DNA of 64,000 nt from Holacanthus passer (lineage: Eukaryota; Chordata; Actinopteri; Pomacanthidae). This document shows, piece by piece, positions 36,897 through 49,800 of this stretch; position 1 is the first letter of the stretch; each line of letters opens with the position of its first letter. Both the position numbers and the translations under genes were made by a program. The notes under the pieces are model-generated. The model saw nothing but the letters and a program-made list of their open reading frames with translations. It searched no databases and was not told the origin of the DNA. Location of the stretch: the NCBI GenBank assembly GCA_025331565.1, contig JAFREQ010000063.1:1413501-1477500 (forward strand). The letters run 5' to 3'.

Positions 36897-37883
36897 CAAG
36901 CTTAAAATCAACCTTCCAGATCACAGGTGTTTTCCAGGTGTCGCATCAAAAACATCTGCTCTGTTAACACAAAAATATCCACAGTTTCATCAAATATGTT
37001 CAAGAGTAGCGGCACTCTGTGTAGGGGAAGAACAGTGAGCAGCATGGTGCAGACATTTTGGTTGCACTGGTATTGATTTTCCACTCCCCGGGTTAGGTGA
37101 TACGTATAATAATGAAAGTCCCTGTAGGTTTGTTCATTACAGAGGAGCACGGACACTTATAGGTGTGTGTTCATGTAAAGGTGTTTTTAACCCAGAGTCT
37201 AGTCTCAGGTCTTTCTAATAACAGAGCACTTAAAATTGTGAACTACAACCTTTGCACCATGCTTTAACATTAGATAGCTGCAGATGTAGCAAAACAATAT
37301 ATGATATTTTATTTTCTTTCATATCACAATTATCTGATTTAAATCACATTAAACATTGTTTCACTTGTTTGATTAATCTATTTATGATAAATTGTATGAT
37401 TGGAGTTTTCAGTTCATCATTGATAACTTTGACTTTAAAATAGCTAATTTTGTTGACCTGTCCTTTCAGTCTATCTGTATTTACATCAAGGTTGCGATGC
37501 AAGAAAAATATGGAATGAAGTCTGAGTCATTAACAGAATGGAAAAACTATTAAAATTATTTTTAGGGGTTACAAATTTGATTGTCAAACTCTTTGGAAAT
37601 TAAAGAATTGCATGTCTTTTTGTTGAGAGCTGACACAAGAATAAAACATAGAGAAGCATAAAATTTAATGATCTAATAAAGAAATTTTAAAAAGTTTAAA
37701 TCTGACACCGGAAACAGGTCTGTTGTCTTCCATTAAATCTGCCCTGTGTCGGGAGCGCGCCTGGCTGCACAGGTGAGCGCGCACAGCTGCTGTGGGCTCT
37801 TGACAGATGGAGCTGCTTTGACTCGGAGTCCGGGGCTGAAAGTGTTTGTGGAAAACAGGAAGAAATTCAGCTTTTCATCTGCA
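36897..37883. promoter_or_regulatory. Shared head-to-head promoter interval of htr3b and usp28
   Basis: Only 987 bp separate the two divergent start codons. The usp28 side (about 37,700-37,830) is GC/CpG-rich, with GGAGCGCGCC, an ETS-like CCGGAA near 37,707 and a good splice-donor word (CACAG|GTGAGCG at 37,772) that could end an alternative 5' non-coding exon. A four-codon upstream ORF (ATGGAGCTGCTTTGA) begins at 37,807. The htr3b side is AT-rich and tissue-gene-like. Start sites are not determined. Confidence 0.5.
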
Positions 37884-40800
37884 ATGAGAGGCGAACAGAC
37901 TGAAAATGGAGAAAACTCAAGCAACTCGGTGAGCGCAAAGGATGATGGGAGCGATTTTAACACGATAACACCATGTTTTCATGTGAATGTCTGAAGAACT
38001 AATCCCTCTGTGAGAGAAGCCCGAACCTGGTCTAAAAAACTGTCATTTTAAAGTTACTTTTAATGTAGTTTTCTGTAAACACAAGGTAGAAAAAACTTTA
38101 AAACAACATGATAATTTTAAGATATTACTTTTGAATTCGGCACATATAAAATACACAAAATGGCACTTGTGTCAATGAAATTCAAACTTTGATTGTGACC
38201 AATGTGAATGATTCGATAAAATAAGCAGTGAATTAATGATAAAAGTTTTTTTCTTACCTAAATATACATTCACTCACTAAATGACTGTATGAAGTTTTTG
38301 GTTTGAAAAAAAAAATACATTTAATATAATAAGCAATCATCAATTAAATAACATGCAGATTCAGACTATACAAGATTTGATTATTTTTTATTTTAATTGA
38401 GTTTTTCAGTGTAACATTGACACTTGAATCATTATTTGCTTCTGTTGCCATCCAAGCTTCATCAATAGGCCTTTCTCTCTTCCATGTTGTCTAATGTTGT
38501 TATGAACTGAGGTTTATGTGATGAAATGTCAGAAATATTCACATGCCTCTGTTTTCCGTCTGGTATTGACAGAGAAGGTGTGTGTGTGTGTGTGTGTGTG
38601 TCAGACAGAGAGAGAGAGAGAGAGAGAAAATGAGAGAGAGACACCCAGTGCCTTTGTCACTCAGGTCTTGTGGCATGGTGAGTGGAATGATAAACAGAAG
38701 CCTGTGCTATCCATGTCAGTAGCCGAAAATAGAGGCTTAACCAAGAGGGTCTCAGATAGTCCCCAGACTCCATATAAGTCTGGTCAGCCTGGTTTCCTGT
38801 ACGTGTGTGAGAGAGATACCCTGACATGTCCACCTGCTGTTGGGGTGGCAGGCTTAATATAGGGCCTCTCACTCAGCACACTTATGTTATTTCTTTCTTC
38901 GTGTCTGTGTCTATGAGGTCAAAACATATGTCGGCCTTTCAGAGTTTGTATTCGCCAGTCGAAATGAGATGTTGGCACGTTTGGTGAAACCCAGCCTCAC
39001 GAAATCATTCATAGGATTAGATTTAAGTAATAGTAGGTTAAAAAGGTTTATTCAACATGTCACTCACACCAAAGATACACTTGTCAAACATGATAATTTA
39101 TAGATTAAAACCTTTTTTGCCTGAAAGGAATATTTCAATTTGGGAATTACACTGATTTGTATTAGAGTAGAAATGCACTTATTTGTCAGTAGAGCATTTC
39201 AAAAGCTCACAAAATAACACATTTATATATTTGTTTAACCATTTGGCACAAAAAGTGAAGTGTTAAAATGGCGGTTTACGATTTTATGTGTTTTGGCTGA
39301 GACAAATAACTCGCTGGAGCCTCCACTTTTTGCTTGGTAATTCATTATCATAGTATATTGCTGCACAGACGTAAGAGTGGTATCAGTGTCTTTTCTAACT
39401 CTTGGTAAGAAAATTAATAAGCCTATTTCCAAAAAGTCAAACTCTTCCTTTAATGCTGCTTATTGAAGCTACTGAAGTTGGCTTTGTTTCATGAAGCCAT
39501 TGTCCTGACGCTGCCAACATGTCGTCCTCATATAGGCATGACAGGTTGGCATTTGGACATTTGTCCTTCAGCTCCTTATATCCCCATGTGTGTCTGCCCA
39601 TGTGGGTCAGAGGCTAAAAGTGAGGCCAGCATGAGCTATTATCCTCAGGTGACACACGGGCCCCGGTATGTTTCCACCAACAGTACATGGGACAAGGTGG
39701 ACTGAAAGTGGGACTCTGCTTTTTATGTGGAAGCAATGCAAGAAAATATATTATTATTATTCCTGCTGAACCCATATTGTACCCTATGGATTTCTCACTT
39801 GTGGCCCAGTCTTGTCCAGTCAAATGCCAGTCCATCACAAACCCAAACTATGTGATTGTTGTAAAGGACATCTTGTTTGTAGACGTTCATGAAGGATCTC
39901 AAGCTTGACCATTTTCTTTTCCTTTGTCCAATCCTTCACTTCAGCAGAGCGAAATGCTGATCAACCAGCTGAGGGAGATCACTGGTGTCCAGGATCCACA
40001 GATTCTCTACAGAGCCTTGAATGTAAGATATAAACATATACTGATTAAGATTACTGTCCAGCTCCGGTTTATTTTAGTCTTCTCCACCTTATCTCCACCT
40101 TGATAATCGAAGCATGTTTATGGGACATGAGAGGAAGAAAAGTGAGTCGAAAATAAAAAACATCTGCTGCCGTGCTAGGAGCTCTGTGAGGCTGTAATGC
40201 TCATATAGAAAACCAAATGACCAAGGTCAAATGCTTTTTGAGCCATACCAATTGTGGTGTATTGCCTTAGCCAGAGGATGTTGTCATATTTTTGGTCACC
40301 TACATGTGTGGGGTTTGTCATGTTATAAGCATAAACGTGTAGAGAACATGAAAGTCTGTACAAAACATGGCAATGCATCCCAAGAGCCGTGCTGCGAGTT
40401 GGCAAAAATACATATGTAGGCCTTGCTGTTCTTTTCTGCTCTGGAAGTGTAAACAATTTGTCTGTTCTTAAATTAAAGCAACATTATGTAAGAATTGCTA
40501 TTGTTTGGAACTTGGCATCCCGACAGTTTCAGAGTGCAATTCACTCTCTTGCCAACAAGTTAAAGTCCACTGAGATTTACTCTTGTTGTGCCTCTTGCTT
40601 CTTCTCTGCTTAGCTTCCTCCATCTCTTCGCCTCTGACACGATGTCCTGACTGAGAAGAGCTAAGACCAATAGTTGGTGGTGTGTGACATTGTGCTGAAA
40701 AGCAAACAAACTTCTCACAGGAGATCATACCAGTGGGAATTAAAGAGGCACAGTTCTTCCTGTTATGAAATTAAAATAGTTGCATAATGCTGCTTTAATG

Positions 40801-43800
40801 TTGAAGGAACACTCTTTGATTACATTAAAAGCAGCCGCATGGTGCCACATTTCCGCCCCAGCACGCTGCTCATGTTTTGAAACACAACTGCACATGAAAA
40901 ACTCCCTGGGAGCTCGAGTTAATAGGAATCTCATAAAAGTGATAATTGACAAACAGTTCAATAAACAGTGCGGCTGACTGTGGTGCAGACGTCATCCAAC
41001 CTGTTGGACCAGGGACACAGCAGGAGGTCAGGAGTATGGGAGGGGGACATGCTTCCATACAAAATTAGAAATGTTTGTGTGCTGCTGGTTTCAAAAACAA
41101 AAGGGTGCATTTTCTGTGTCCCCTGAATTAATCAACTGTATTAAAGTGCATGTTTATATTATTTTTACTGTCTTGCTAAATCATCTGCAGACAATCACGA
41201 TATCCAGAACATCTGCCCTTACCTTGTCCTTGTCCCTTCTGTCTAAGGCCAGTCAGGGAGACATCGGACAGGCTGTTGGACTGCTGACATCCCAGCCTGC
41301 AGAGGTTCAGGATCCTGGAGAACCACAGGAATCGGGGACCTCTGGAGAGACCTGGGAGGGCCAGAAAGGTACAGTAGGGACAAAACCTGCCTGCATGAAA
41401 TTCACTTTAGTGTCAGATAGTTTTCGTATTTCAAAATAATCACAAAGAACTGCAAACTGAGACAAGGTTGACAGCAGAGGTGACACTTCCAGTACAGATT
41501 AGACATGTTGAGATCAGCAAGGAATGACCACATTCATTCAAGTATGGTAGTATTATTGTTGTAAACAAATGAGACCCGAAACAAGAGATTTACCTTTCAA
41601 CCACCCATGTTTACCAGAAATTAAGTTTGATTGCTTTGTGGAACAGGAGAATTTGAAGTGTTCTGTTGTTTGTAGGCTTCAAACCTACTGTAGTTGTCTG
41701 TTATGGAGGAGTTCTCTGTTGATTCTGATGTCTGGGATCTGTGGGATTGTGGGATCTTGATTGACACCTTGTTGTCTGTTTTCTCAGGACTTCCTAAAGA
41801 TGAACTGCAGACTGCCATTGAACTCAGCCTGCAGGAGTCCCACAATGCCCAGGAAGAGGAGAGAGAATTCAACAGGTACAAAATAACCTGCTTCTTATGC
41901 AATGCTTCTTTGTTACAGTTCGTTTTTTTAATTTGCTGCTGACTTCATCGAGAAAAGAATGAAAATGCAAACAGTGGATGTGGACACTTGTGGGTTTTCT
42001 TCTTCTCGGCCTCACAAACCCCCTGAATTATAAACCAAGATTATTAGAGTCAGCAAAGATAAGTGCCTGCAGTTGCACGCTGAACCAAAACACACAAAAC
42101 AGCAGTCGGCAGTGGAAAATTATGTCGTTATGTCATTAAGTTGGTCGGTCAGTCCACCGAAATATCTCAGCAGCTATTGACTGGGCTGCCATTAAATTAT
42201 GAACAGACTTTCATGATCCACAGAGGATGAATCCTGACTGATCTTCTGACTGTTTAGATCAAAGTTTTTTTTATTATCCACTGAAAATTTTTTGGTTAAG
42301 AGTGAAATGTATCAACAAATGTTACAGGACAGGAGAGCTAACAAAGTCAACCTGTGTTTAATAGAGTCACCACATCAACGCTTTCAAATGTGTAATCTGA
42401 TGTACTGCAGGGCTCTGGAGGCCAGTGCAGAGGAGAATGCAGCGAGAATGAAGAGGAAGAGATGTGAAGCCCAGAGCGAGATGTGCAGTCCTGCAGACTG
42501 GATCCGTCAGGACGACTGGCCCGTCGGCATTCGCAACGTTGGAAACACCTGCTGGTTCAGTGCCGTCATCCAGGTGAGAATGAGGAGGTTCCCTTCTGTT
42601 TGTCAACCAAGTACTCATAGTGCCCTTTTTCATATTAAAACATAATGTACAACGAACTAAAGTATGGCCATTTTTGACCATTGTGGTGAAGACAAATAAC
42701 AACAGCATGTGCACAACTGCCATCATGTTACAATGCTACATAATCATATATTCATAAATTTGCTTAGATGTCTTGTAGTTCTTCTAGTGTTAATTATTTG
42801 AAGACTGTTATTTGAAAATCATATGGAAAAATTGCAAGACGAAAAATGAGGAAACCAGAATATATTATGTTATAAAATACACTTTCCATCCAAAGCCATG
42901 TGTCGCTCTTACCCTGAACAGAGCTCTGAGATCTATTTGTGTTCAGTTGGGATCTTGCATCTTGTCTTTGGCTGTGGAAACTAATTTATTCACTTCATAT
43001 TTAATGTAGTAGGTTATGACACACGTGGATACGGCGCCATATGTTGGCTTTTTGTTTTACCTCTGTACATAATAGTAGTAGTGTTCTGTAATCTTGCATA
43101 GGCACCCTTGAATGTATGAATAAAAGTATTGAAATTCAAAGTCCAATGTTCAAATACAGCTGCAGAGTCAGTGCAGACTCCACATATAGTCTATTAGGTG
43201 CACTAAGCTCTTTCTAAATGTCCACCTGTTCTAACACTGTCTCACATCCTTTGCTGCTGATTCCTAAAGTAGCTCTCTCACTTGGCTTAACAAACATTTA
43301 TAGATTTGGCTTTTCTTCTTCCAAGATTTCTAAATGTAGCCCGTCAGAGGTGTTGCGTCTTGTATGCAATTGGCAGATGTTGTTTCGGTATTCACCAATC
43401 TCTAGAACATGGTTGAGATTTTTAAAATACATGCAATGAGTGTAGTTTATTTATTAGTGGTCTTCTGTATTTTCTGTAACCTGGTTCACAATTATATCTC
43501 ACATGAGTTCAACAATGTGACTACAGAGACATCTCCCTTCAATCTCACGTTTTTATCAACTGTGTATCCTCCTGATAGAGGTATTAGAAACAGCAGGATG
43601 GAAACAAAAAGGTGTGTGCATATTTCTGTTAGACGAGAACATACAGTATTTCTCCGAGCTGCTAATTCCATTACAAGTCCATTTCAGACTGATTTTAGTC
43701 GGGCCTATCAGGTGGCTCGGCAGAAACCGGAGCCCTCATTGAGATGCAGAGGCTGTGCGGATAATTAAATAGCGAGGTGATGTGATGATGGAAGCGGTGG

Positions 43801-46800
43801 ACTTCCCAGTCTGAGCCTGAAATAGACGGAGAGGAGACAGTGATTGTTTGTCTCCTGTTGAACTCCGATAGGCTTCCACATTGATTTCAAACACCCAAAG
43901 GACGCAGGTTATTATCTGGGAATAGAAATGGGAAAATGAGGCAGAGTTGTTTGAATACAAATGATGCTCAAATGATAGTGTTTTGTTTGTTTTTTTGCTT
44001 GTGTTTGTTGGAATTAAACTGATTATTGTAGATTGAATAGAGCCCCCTCTCTTGATAAAGAGCCTCTCCTAAAAAAGTAATTATGCTATCAGATCGAGGC
44101 TGAGTGACCACATGATTCAGTTGTCAGCTCATATTCCCTCTATTAGCCTTTGTGGTATGAATTACAGTAAAAGTGAGATAAGCCGTAATTGAATTTCCTA
44201 CTTAAATGGAAATATGTATCAAGATATTCATAAGTGCTTTGAAACTCCACTCACCACTCACCACACTCGCACATGATCACATAAGAGTATCTGACTGGTA
44301 AACTCACGTTTAGTTTATCATGAGAAACACAAGGATACTATGACAAGGTGGTTTGTGTGCTTGACTATCATGTGTGTAAAACAAAATACAAATATTTTAT
44401 TTTATTTTATTTTATTTTAGCATGGAGCCAATTTTGAATTTAATCTCATTCAGATAACTTAGTAACTCACTGAGATGACTTTGAGCAACAACCTCAGCTG
44501 AGCAGTGAAATCAATGCTGAAGGGCCTAAAGCTGCACTTTGTCCAATGTCTAATGGGAAAGTCCTTCAACTCTTCTTTTAAGGATCATGTTTTTTTTACA
44601 TCCAACTTTTGTGCATTAATTTCACTTCAAATTAATAAAATACTAGAGGTCAATGTGCAGTCAGTCCACCTCAGGTGGAAGTCTGCATTAATGATCCTTG
44701 TCTTCTTGTCTTGTTGCAGTCACTGTTCCACCTGCCTGTGTTCAGGAGGCTGGTTCTCAACTACCATCTGTCTGAGCGAGTGCTGGACAAGTGTAAGAGC
44801 CATTCTGTGAGTAAACTACTGTCACCAGCACGTACAAGTACTCAACCATAGCATTGCTCTGCAGCTGCCACCAGGCAGATCTCTGGTTGCATATTTGTAT
44901 TCAAATGCATAAAGGAGAGAGGTGAACTTCACAGATTCCACACAACCTGATGGAGTTTGACTCTGAGCTTGTGTTACCAGGACAAGAGGAACATCGCTTT
45001 CATGCAGGAGCTGCGCTGTCTGTTTGCCCTCATGGTGGGCTCCACTCGCAGGTTTGTGGATCCTTCTGCTGCAGTGGAGTTACTGCGAGACGCCTTCAGG
45101 ACCAGCGAGGCCCAGCAGGTACAACACGTTTGGTTTTATGACAGAAAAATCTTAACTCAAATCTACTACAATGAGTTTTTAACTGATTATCAAACAGCCT
45201 CAGACTAATTCTGATGAAATGACCTACATAAGAAAAAGAAGACTCGTGCTTGAATGCCATAATGCACATGCTTGATGTTTGCAACTTGTCTCAGATTCTG
45301 TCACTGTGAACATTTCAGCATTCAGGAGTACATTAAATCTGCTGTGTGGCCACTACCTGATGGTTTCATCTGTATGTTTTTTTTTATTTAGTAAGTAAAA
45401 TAAAATTATTTCTTTGTACTTTCAGTGAGTACAGAAGTAATTCTGAAGCAATTCTGTGCTCACCCTGTCTCTCTTTTGCACTCTTTTCCCTCCTCTGTCT
45501 TAGTTTTCTGTCTGAGGCTTTTGTGTGTGTTTTGGGTGGATTAGTAAAGAGCCAGAGTTTGTGCATGGATGAAAACAGGCATCGTTTGTAATCTCACAAA
45601 CAGACTGCATCTTGTAATGGAGGCCCTGTCTCTTAACTGTCTCTTCCAGAGTGCACACTGATGGGGTGTGAAGAGAGACATTTTCTGGGCAAGAGTTGTA
45701 TAGATTTCTTAAAAAACACACATTAACGTGCTTTTATCCACATCTCAGGGTTTTTACCAGTGGATGGAGTTTGTTCAGTTGTCATAGAGATACTGTAGCT
45801 CAGATGTTTTCATATGACAAGTATGGAACTACAGTCATGTGAGGACAGGTGGTCGCACACCTGAGCATCTTCATGACAACTGAGCAAACTCCATCCACTG
45901 ACGAAGACTGTGAGATGAAAACCTTCAAAGTTGAAACCTTCAAAAAATTGACCTTTCATTAAGATTTTTTTGGTCAAACTACTGTTTCCAAGGTCAAGAA
46001 TGAACTTATATGACTATATTGACTTGTTGATCTCATTTTGACCTTAGACCCAATACCTACAGATTGTTTTTACTTTTTTTCTACATTTCAGGATGTCAGT
46101 GAGTTTTCCCACAAACTGCTTGACTGGCTCGAGGATGCATTTCAGCTGGCTGCAAATGGAAAGTAAGTTATACATCATATTGATCTCATCGACATACATA
46201 GACTATTCTTCTCTCCTTGTTTGCCTTATTACAAAAATATAATGTCACGTTTTACTTTCAGTAACGCAGAAGACAAACAGCGAAACCCCATGGTCCAGCT
46301 TTTCTATGGTACCTTTGTGACAGAAAGAAGACATGAGGGTATGAGTTTTGTTTGAGCTTCTGTCATGGTGACAATCAATATGAGTTCTGTTCACTCACAT
46401 CTGTGTGACTGTGTTTAGGTAAGACTTTGTGTAATATCGAGCAGTTTGGCCAGTACCCTCTGCAAGTCAACGGCTTCAACAACCTGGATGAATGTCTAGA
46501 AGGTGCCATGGTTGAGAAGGAAATTGAGTCACTACATTCAGATCACAGTGTCACATCTGGTCGTGAGGTGAACAATTTCAACTGACTAATTAGGAAAAAG
46601 AATTTCTACATATACAGTATTTTAAGCATTTGTGCACTTTGATGCTTTGCTAATGAAGTCACATTTTCTCTTGGTTGCAGAGATGGTTCAAAAAGTTACC
46701 ACCAGTCTTGACATTTGAATTGTCTAGATTTGAATTCAACACCCAGCTCGGCCGTCCTGAAAAGATACACAAGAAACTGGAGTTCCCACAAATTGTTTAT

Positions 46801-49800
46801 ATGGACAGGTGAGCTTTTCCCTTGTAGGAACTCATGAAACTAAATGAATTTGCATGTCCATGATTGTGTTATCTGTGCAAAGAAGCGTATATAGTTTTCA
46901 TGGGGATCATTTTAAAGGCTGCAGCAGGTTTCAAAAGGATTGTGTCACATGCTTATGCAAACTTAGATCAGAATGCTCAGTACTATAAATGTAGATAGAA
47001 AAAAAGCTGACACATGTCTATTTAAATCTTATACTCGTGTACTAATCACTTTTGTGGATTGCCTGATTTTTCTGTGAACAGATATCTTCACAAAAACATA
47101 GAACAGACCCATGAGAGAAGAGGAGAAGTGAAAAAACTCAAGGAGCAACTTGCAGCCCTTCAGCAGAAACTTGAGTGGTAAGTCACCTGTTAGAGCTGAG
47201 ATATGACTTCTACTTCTTCTTCTTCCACTAATTGTGTCCTGTATTTATTCACAGCTACAAAAACTATGGCTCAGGACCCACCAAGTATCCTCTGGCTGAC
47301 ATGCTGCAGTTTGTGCTCGAGTTCGCTACCACCAAGCCTTCAAGTGTTTCCCCAGCTGAAGATCTGAGACCAACTTCATCTTCACCGACTCCTGCAAGCC
47401 ACCCCCTCAGTGAACCCACCTCCAAAGACAACAGGTGGAGTACATCAGAGGACTGTACAAGGCCCCTGATCAAAGACTTGCAGCAGTTTCTCTGATATTA
47501 AACCTTGGATCCATAAATCAATTTTCCACTTCTCTCTAATTAAAACTCAGACTTTCAACTTGTCTTTGATGCTTCTCTTGCTTCCCTCAGTGAACCTGGA
47601 GACACAGATTCCTCAGAGGGCCTGGTGTCCAGTGTTTCCAGTTGCCAGCGGACCCCCATATACAAGCCCTTCACCCAGTGCAGACTCCCCGCTGACTGCC
47701 CACCACACCCCGCCCCTCACAGCATCACTGAAGAAGAGCTGCACTTTGTGAAGACCTGCCTACAGCGGTGGAGGACCGAAGTTGAGAATGATATAAATGG
47801 TAAGCAAACAGTCATAATACTGTACATACGCTAAAATTGCTTCTAACAGTTATATGCAATCCTGACACTGAATTTGCAGCGAGCCCCTGTCTGCCGTGCT
47901 TCTTGTCCGAGTTGGTTGCATCAAAACACCTGGTATATCAATATAAAACCTGGTGCAGGCAGAGGAAAGAAGCTCACAGCAGCTTACTTGCAGAGCCCAT
48001 TATCTCTGTGTCTCTCAGCTGACTGTGACCGATGTGTGTCCCAGGAAATAGATTAGATGTGAATTGTCAGGCTGAGTCATATTCCTGTGACTTGAATACC
48101 AACTGGAAAAATTTACCCTCCTCTCCCAACCTTTCTCATTATTGGTCAATAATCTGTAAAAGAATAAAACATTTTAAGGAAATTAATTTCCACTCAGCTG
48201 TAGGTGTATTAATTTTGTGTTTTCCCTCTGTTTTTTTGTTCTGTTTTTCTGTGTGTGTCAGAGCTAAAGGCCAGCATTGACAAGCTCACTCAGATGCTCG
48301 AGGGCATGTACTCAGACAACAGTCTCTGCCAGGTGAGACAGACACTCACTTGATTCACTCTGACAAACAGTGATTCAATCTCAGTATCGCAGGGCTTCTG
48401 TATTTTATACAGTGGGAGTTCAGTGCTGTCTCTCACTCTACTCTTCCTCAGGTACCATACAGACTCCATGCAGTGCTCGTCCATGAAGGCCAGGCGTCGG
48501 CAGGTCATTACTGGGCCTACATCTACGACCACGCCAACCAGCGCTGGATGAAGTACAATGACATCAGCATCACTGAGTCATCGTGGGAGGAGCTTGAGCG
48601 AGACTCATTCGGGGGCATGACCAATGCCAGTGCCTACTGCCTGATGTATATTGATGACAGGCTACCCCATCTTATTACAGGTGTGTCTATGTGTGTGTTT
48701 TTCAGTTTTTCCATTTGATCTGATTATCTTAACCTTGAATAATCTGGGAGGGAATATCAGATTATTGCTGTTGCACCACAGCAAAGAGGATATCTGCATA
48801 GATATCTCATATTTTGGTACAGCCAGTCTGATGTTGGTCATAATAAATGAAACAGGATAAATTGTGTAAAGGAGTAAAAACAACACAATAATGTAACAAT
48901 GAGTGGTTATAAGTTATAGAAATTATTGTCAATATAAATGAATATTTACAGGTTTTTAATTTAGCTTTCACTATTGCATAATGTTGGAAACTTGAAAAGT
49001 AAAAGCACAGTCTTCCTCTGTATTAAAAATATAAATGTTTATTCAGTAGAGTAGCATATTGAGAAATTCCAGTGTGCACAAATACAATTAATTAATTCTA
49101 CTGTCATTTCTCAAGTAATTTAATTGCCAATATTAAATGTACGTTAGTGTGTTTTATTGTGCAAGTCTTTTCATTGACACTGCCCCACACCCACCCAGAC
49201 GACACAGATGATGAGACAGGCCAGGTGCTGCATGGCATGGACTCCCTGCCACCCGTCCTCAGACGCTACGTCCATGAAGACAACCGCTGGTTCCAGCAGG
49301 AGCTCAGTGAATGGGAGGAGCAGTTCTGCCAGACCGCAGCTCCACAGGGAGAATCCACAGCCCCTGCAGAGCCCCCAAACCCCAGTCCAGACAATACACA
49401 CCAAACACCGGTTGAGCCAGCACCTCAGTCTGGACCATCCGCTGAAGAGCCGGACCAGGGAGCTTCTTCAGAGCCACAACAGGACCCAGAAACAGAGAAG
49501 GATCCGGAGCCTGATCCCAGAGAGAAGGCTGAAGGTTTGTAGTGGTGACTGGAGAAAAGAGAACGAGGCGAGGTTTTTAGAAGCCCCTTTAGATAACTGT
49601 GCAGGGGCTTTTAGCATCTGCGTGCATCTGAACCTGAGCAGGGAATTGTTTCTTTTGTTTGTATGTTCTAAGAACGAGCTACCAAAACACCAACAACTTG
49701 CTTTACGCTGCTTTATTTGAAAAAAACTCCCACCACCAAAATACCACAAGAGACGAGAAAAGCACATGTCAAGGTCAGGAAAATACCGAATGGTTGGATC

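Noticed and set aside
37746..37883. In-frame extension of usp28 upstream of 37,884
   Set aside because: The frame stays open, but the upstream start would be GTG; 37,884 is the first in-frame ATG and gives an N-terminus of expected length.
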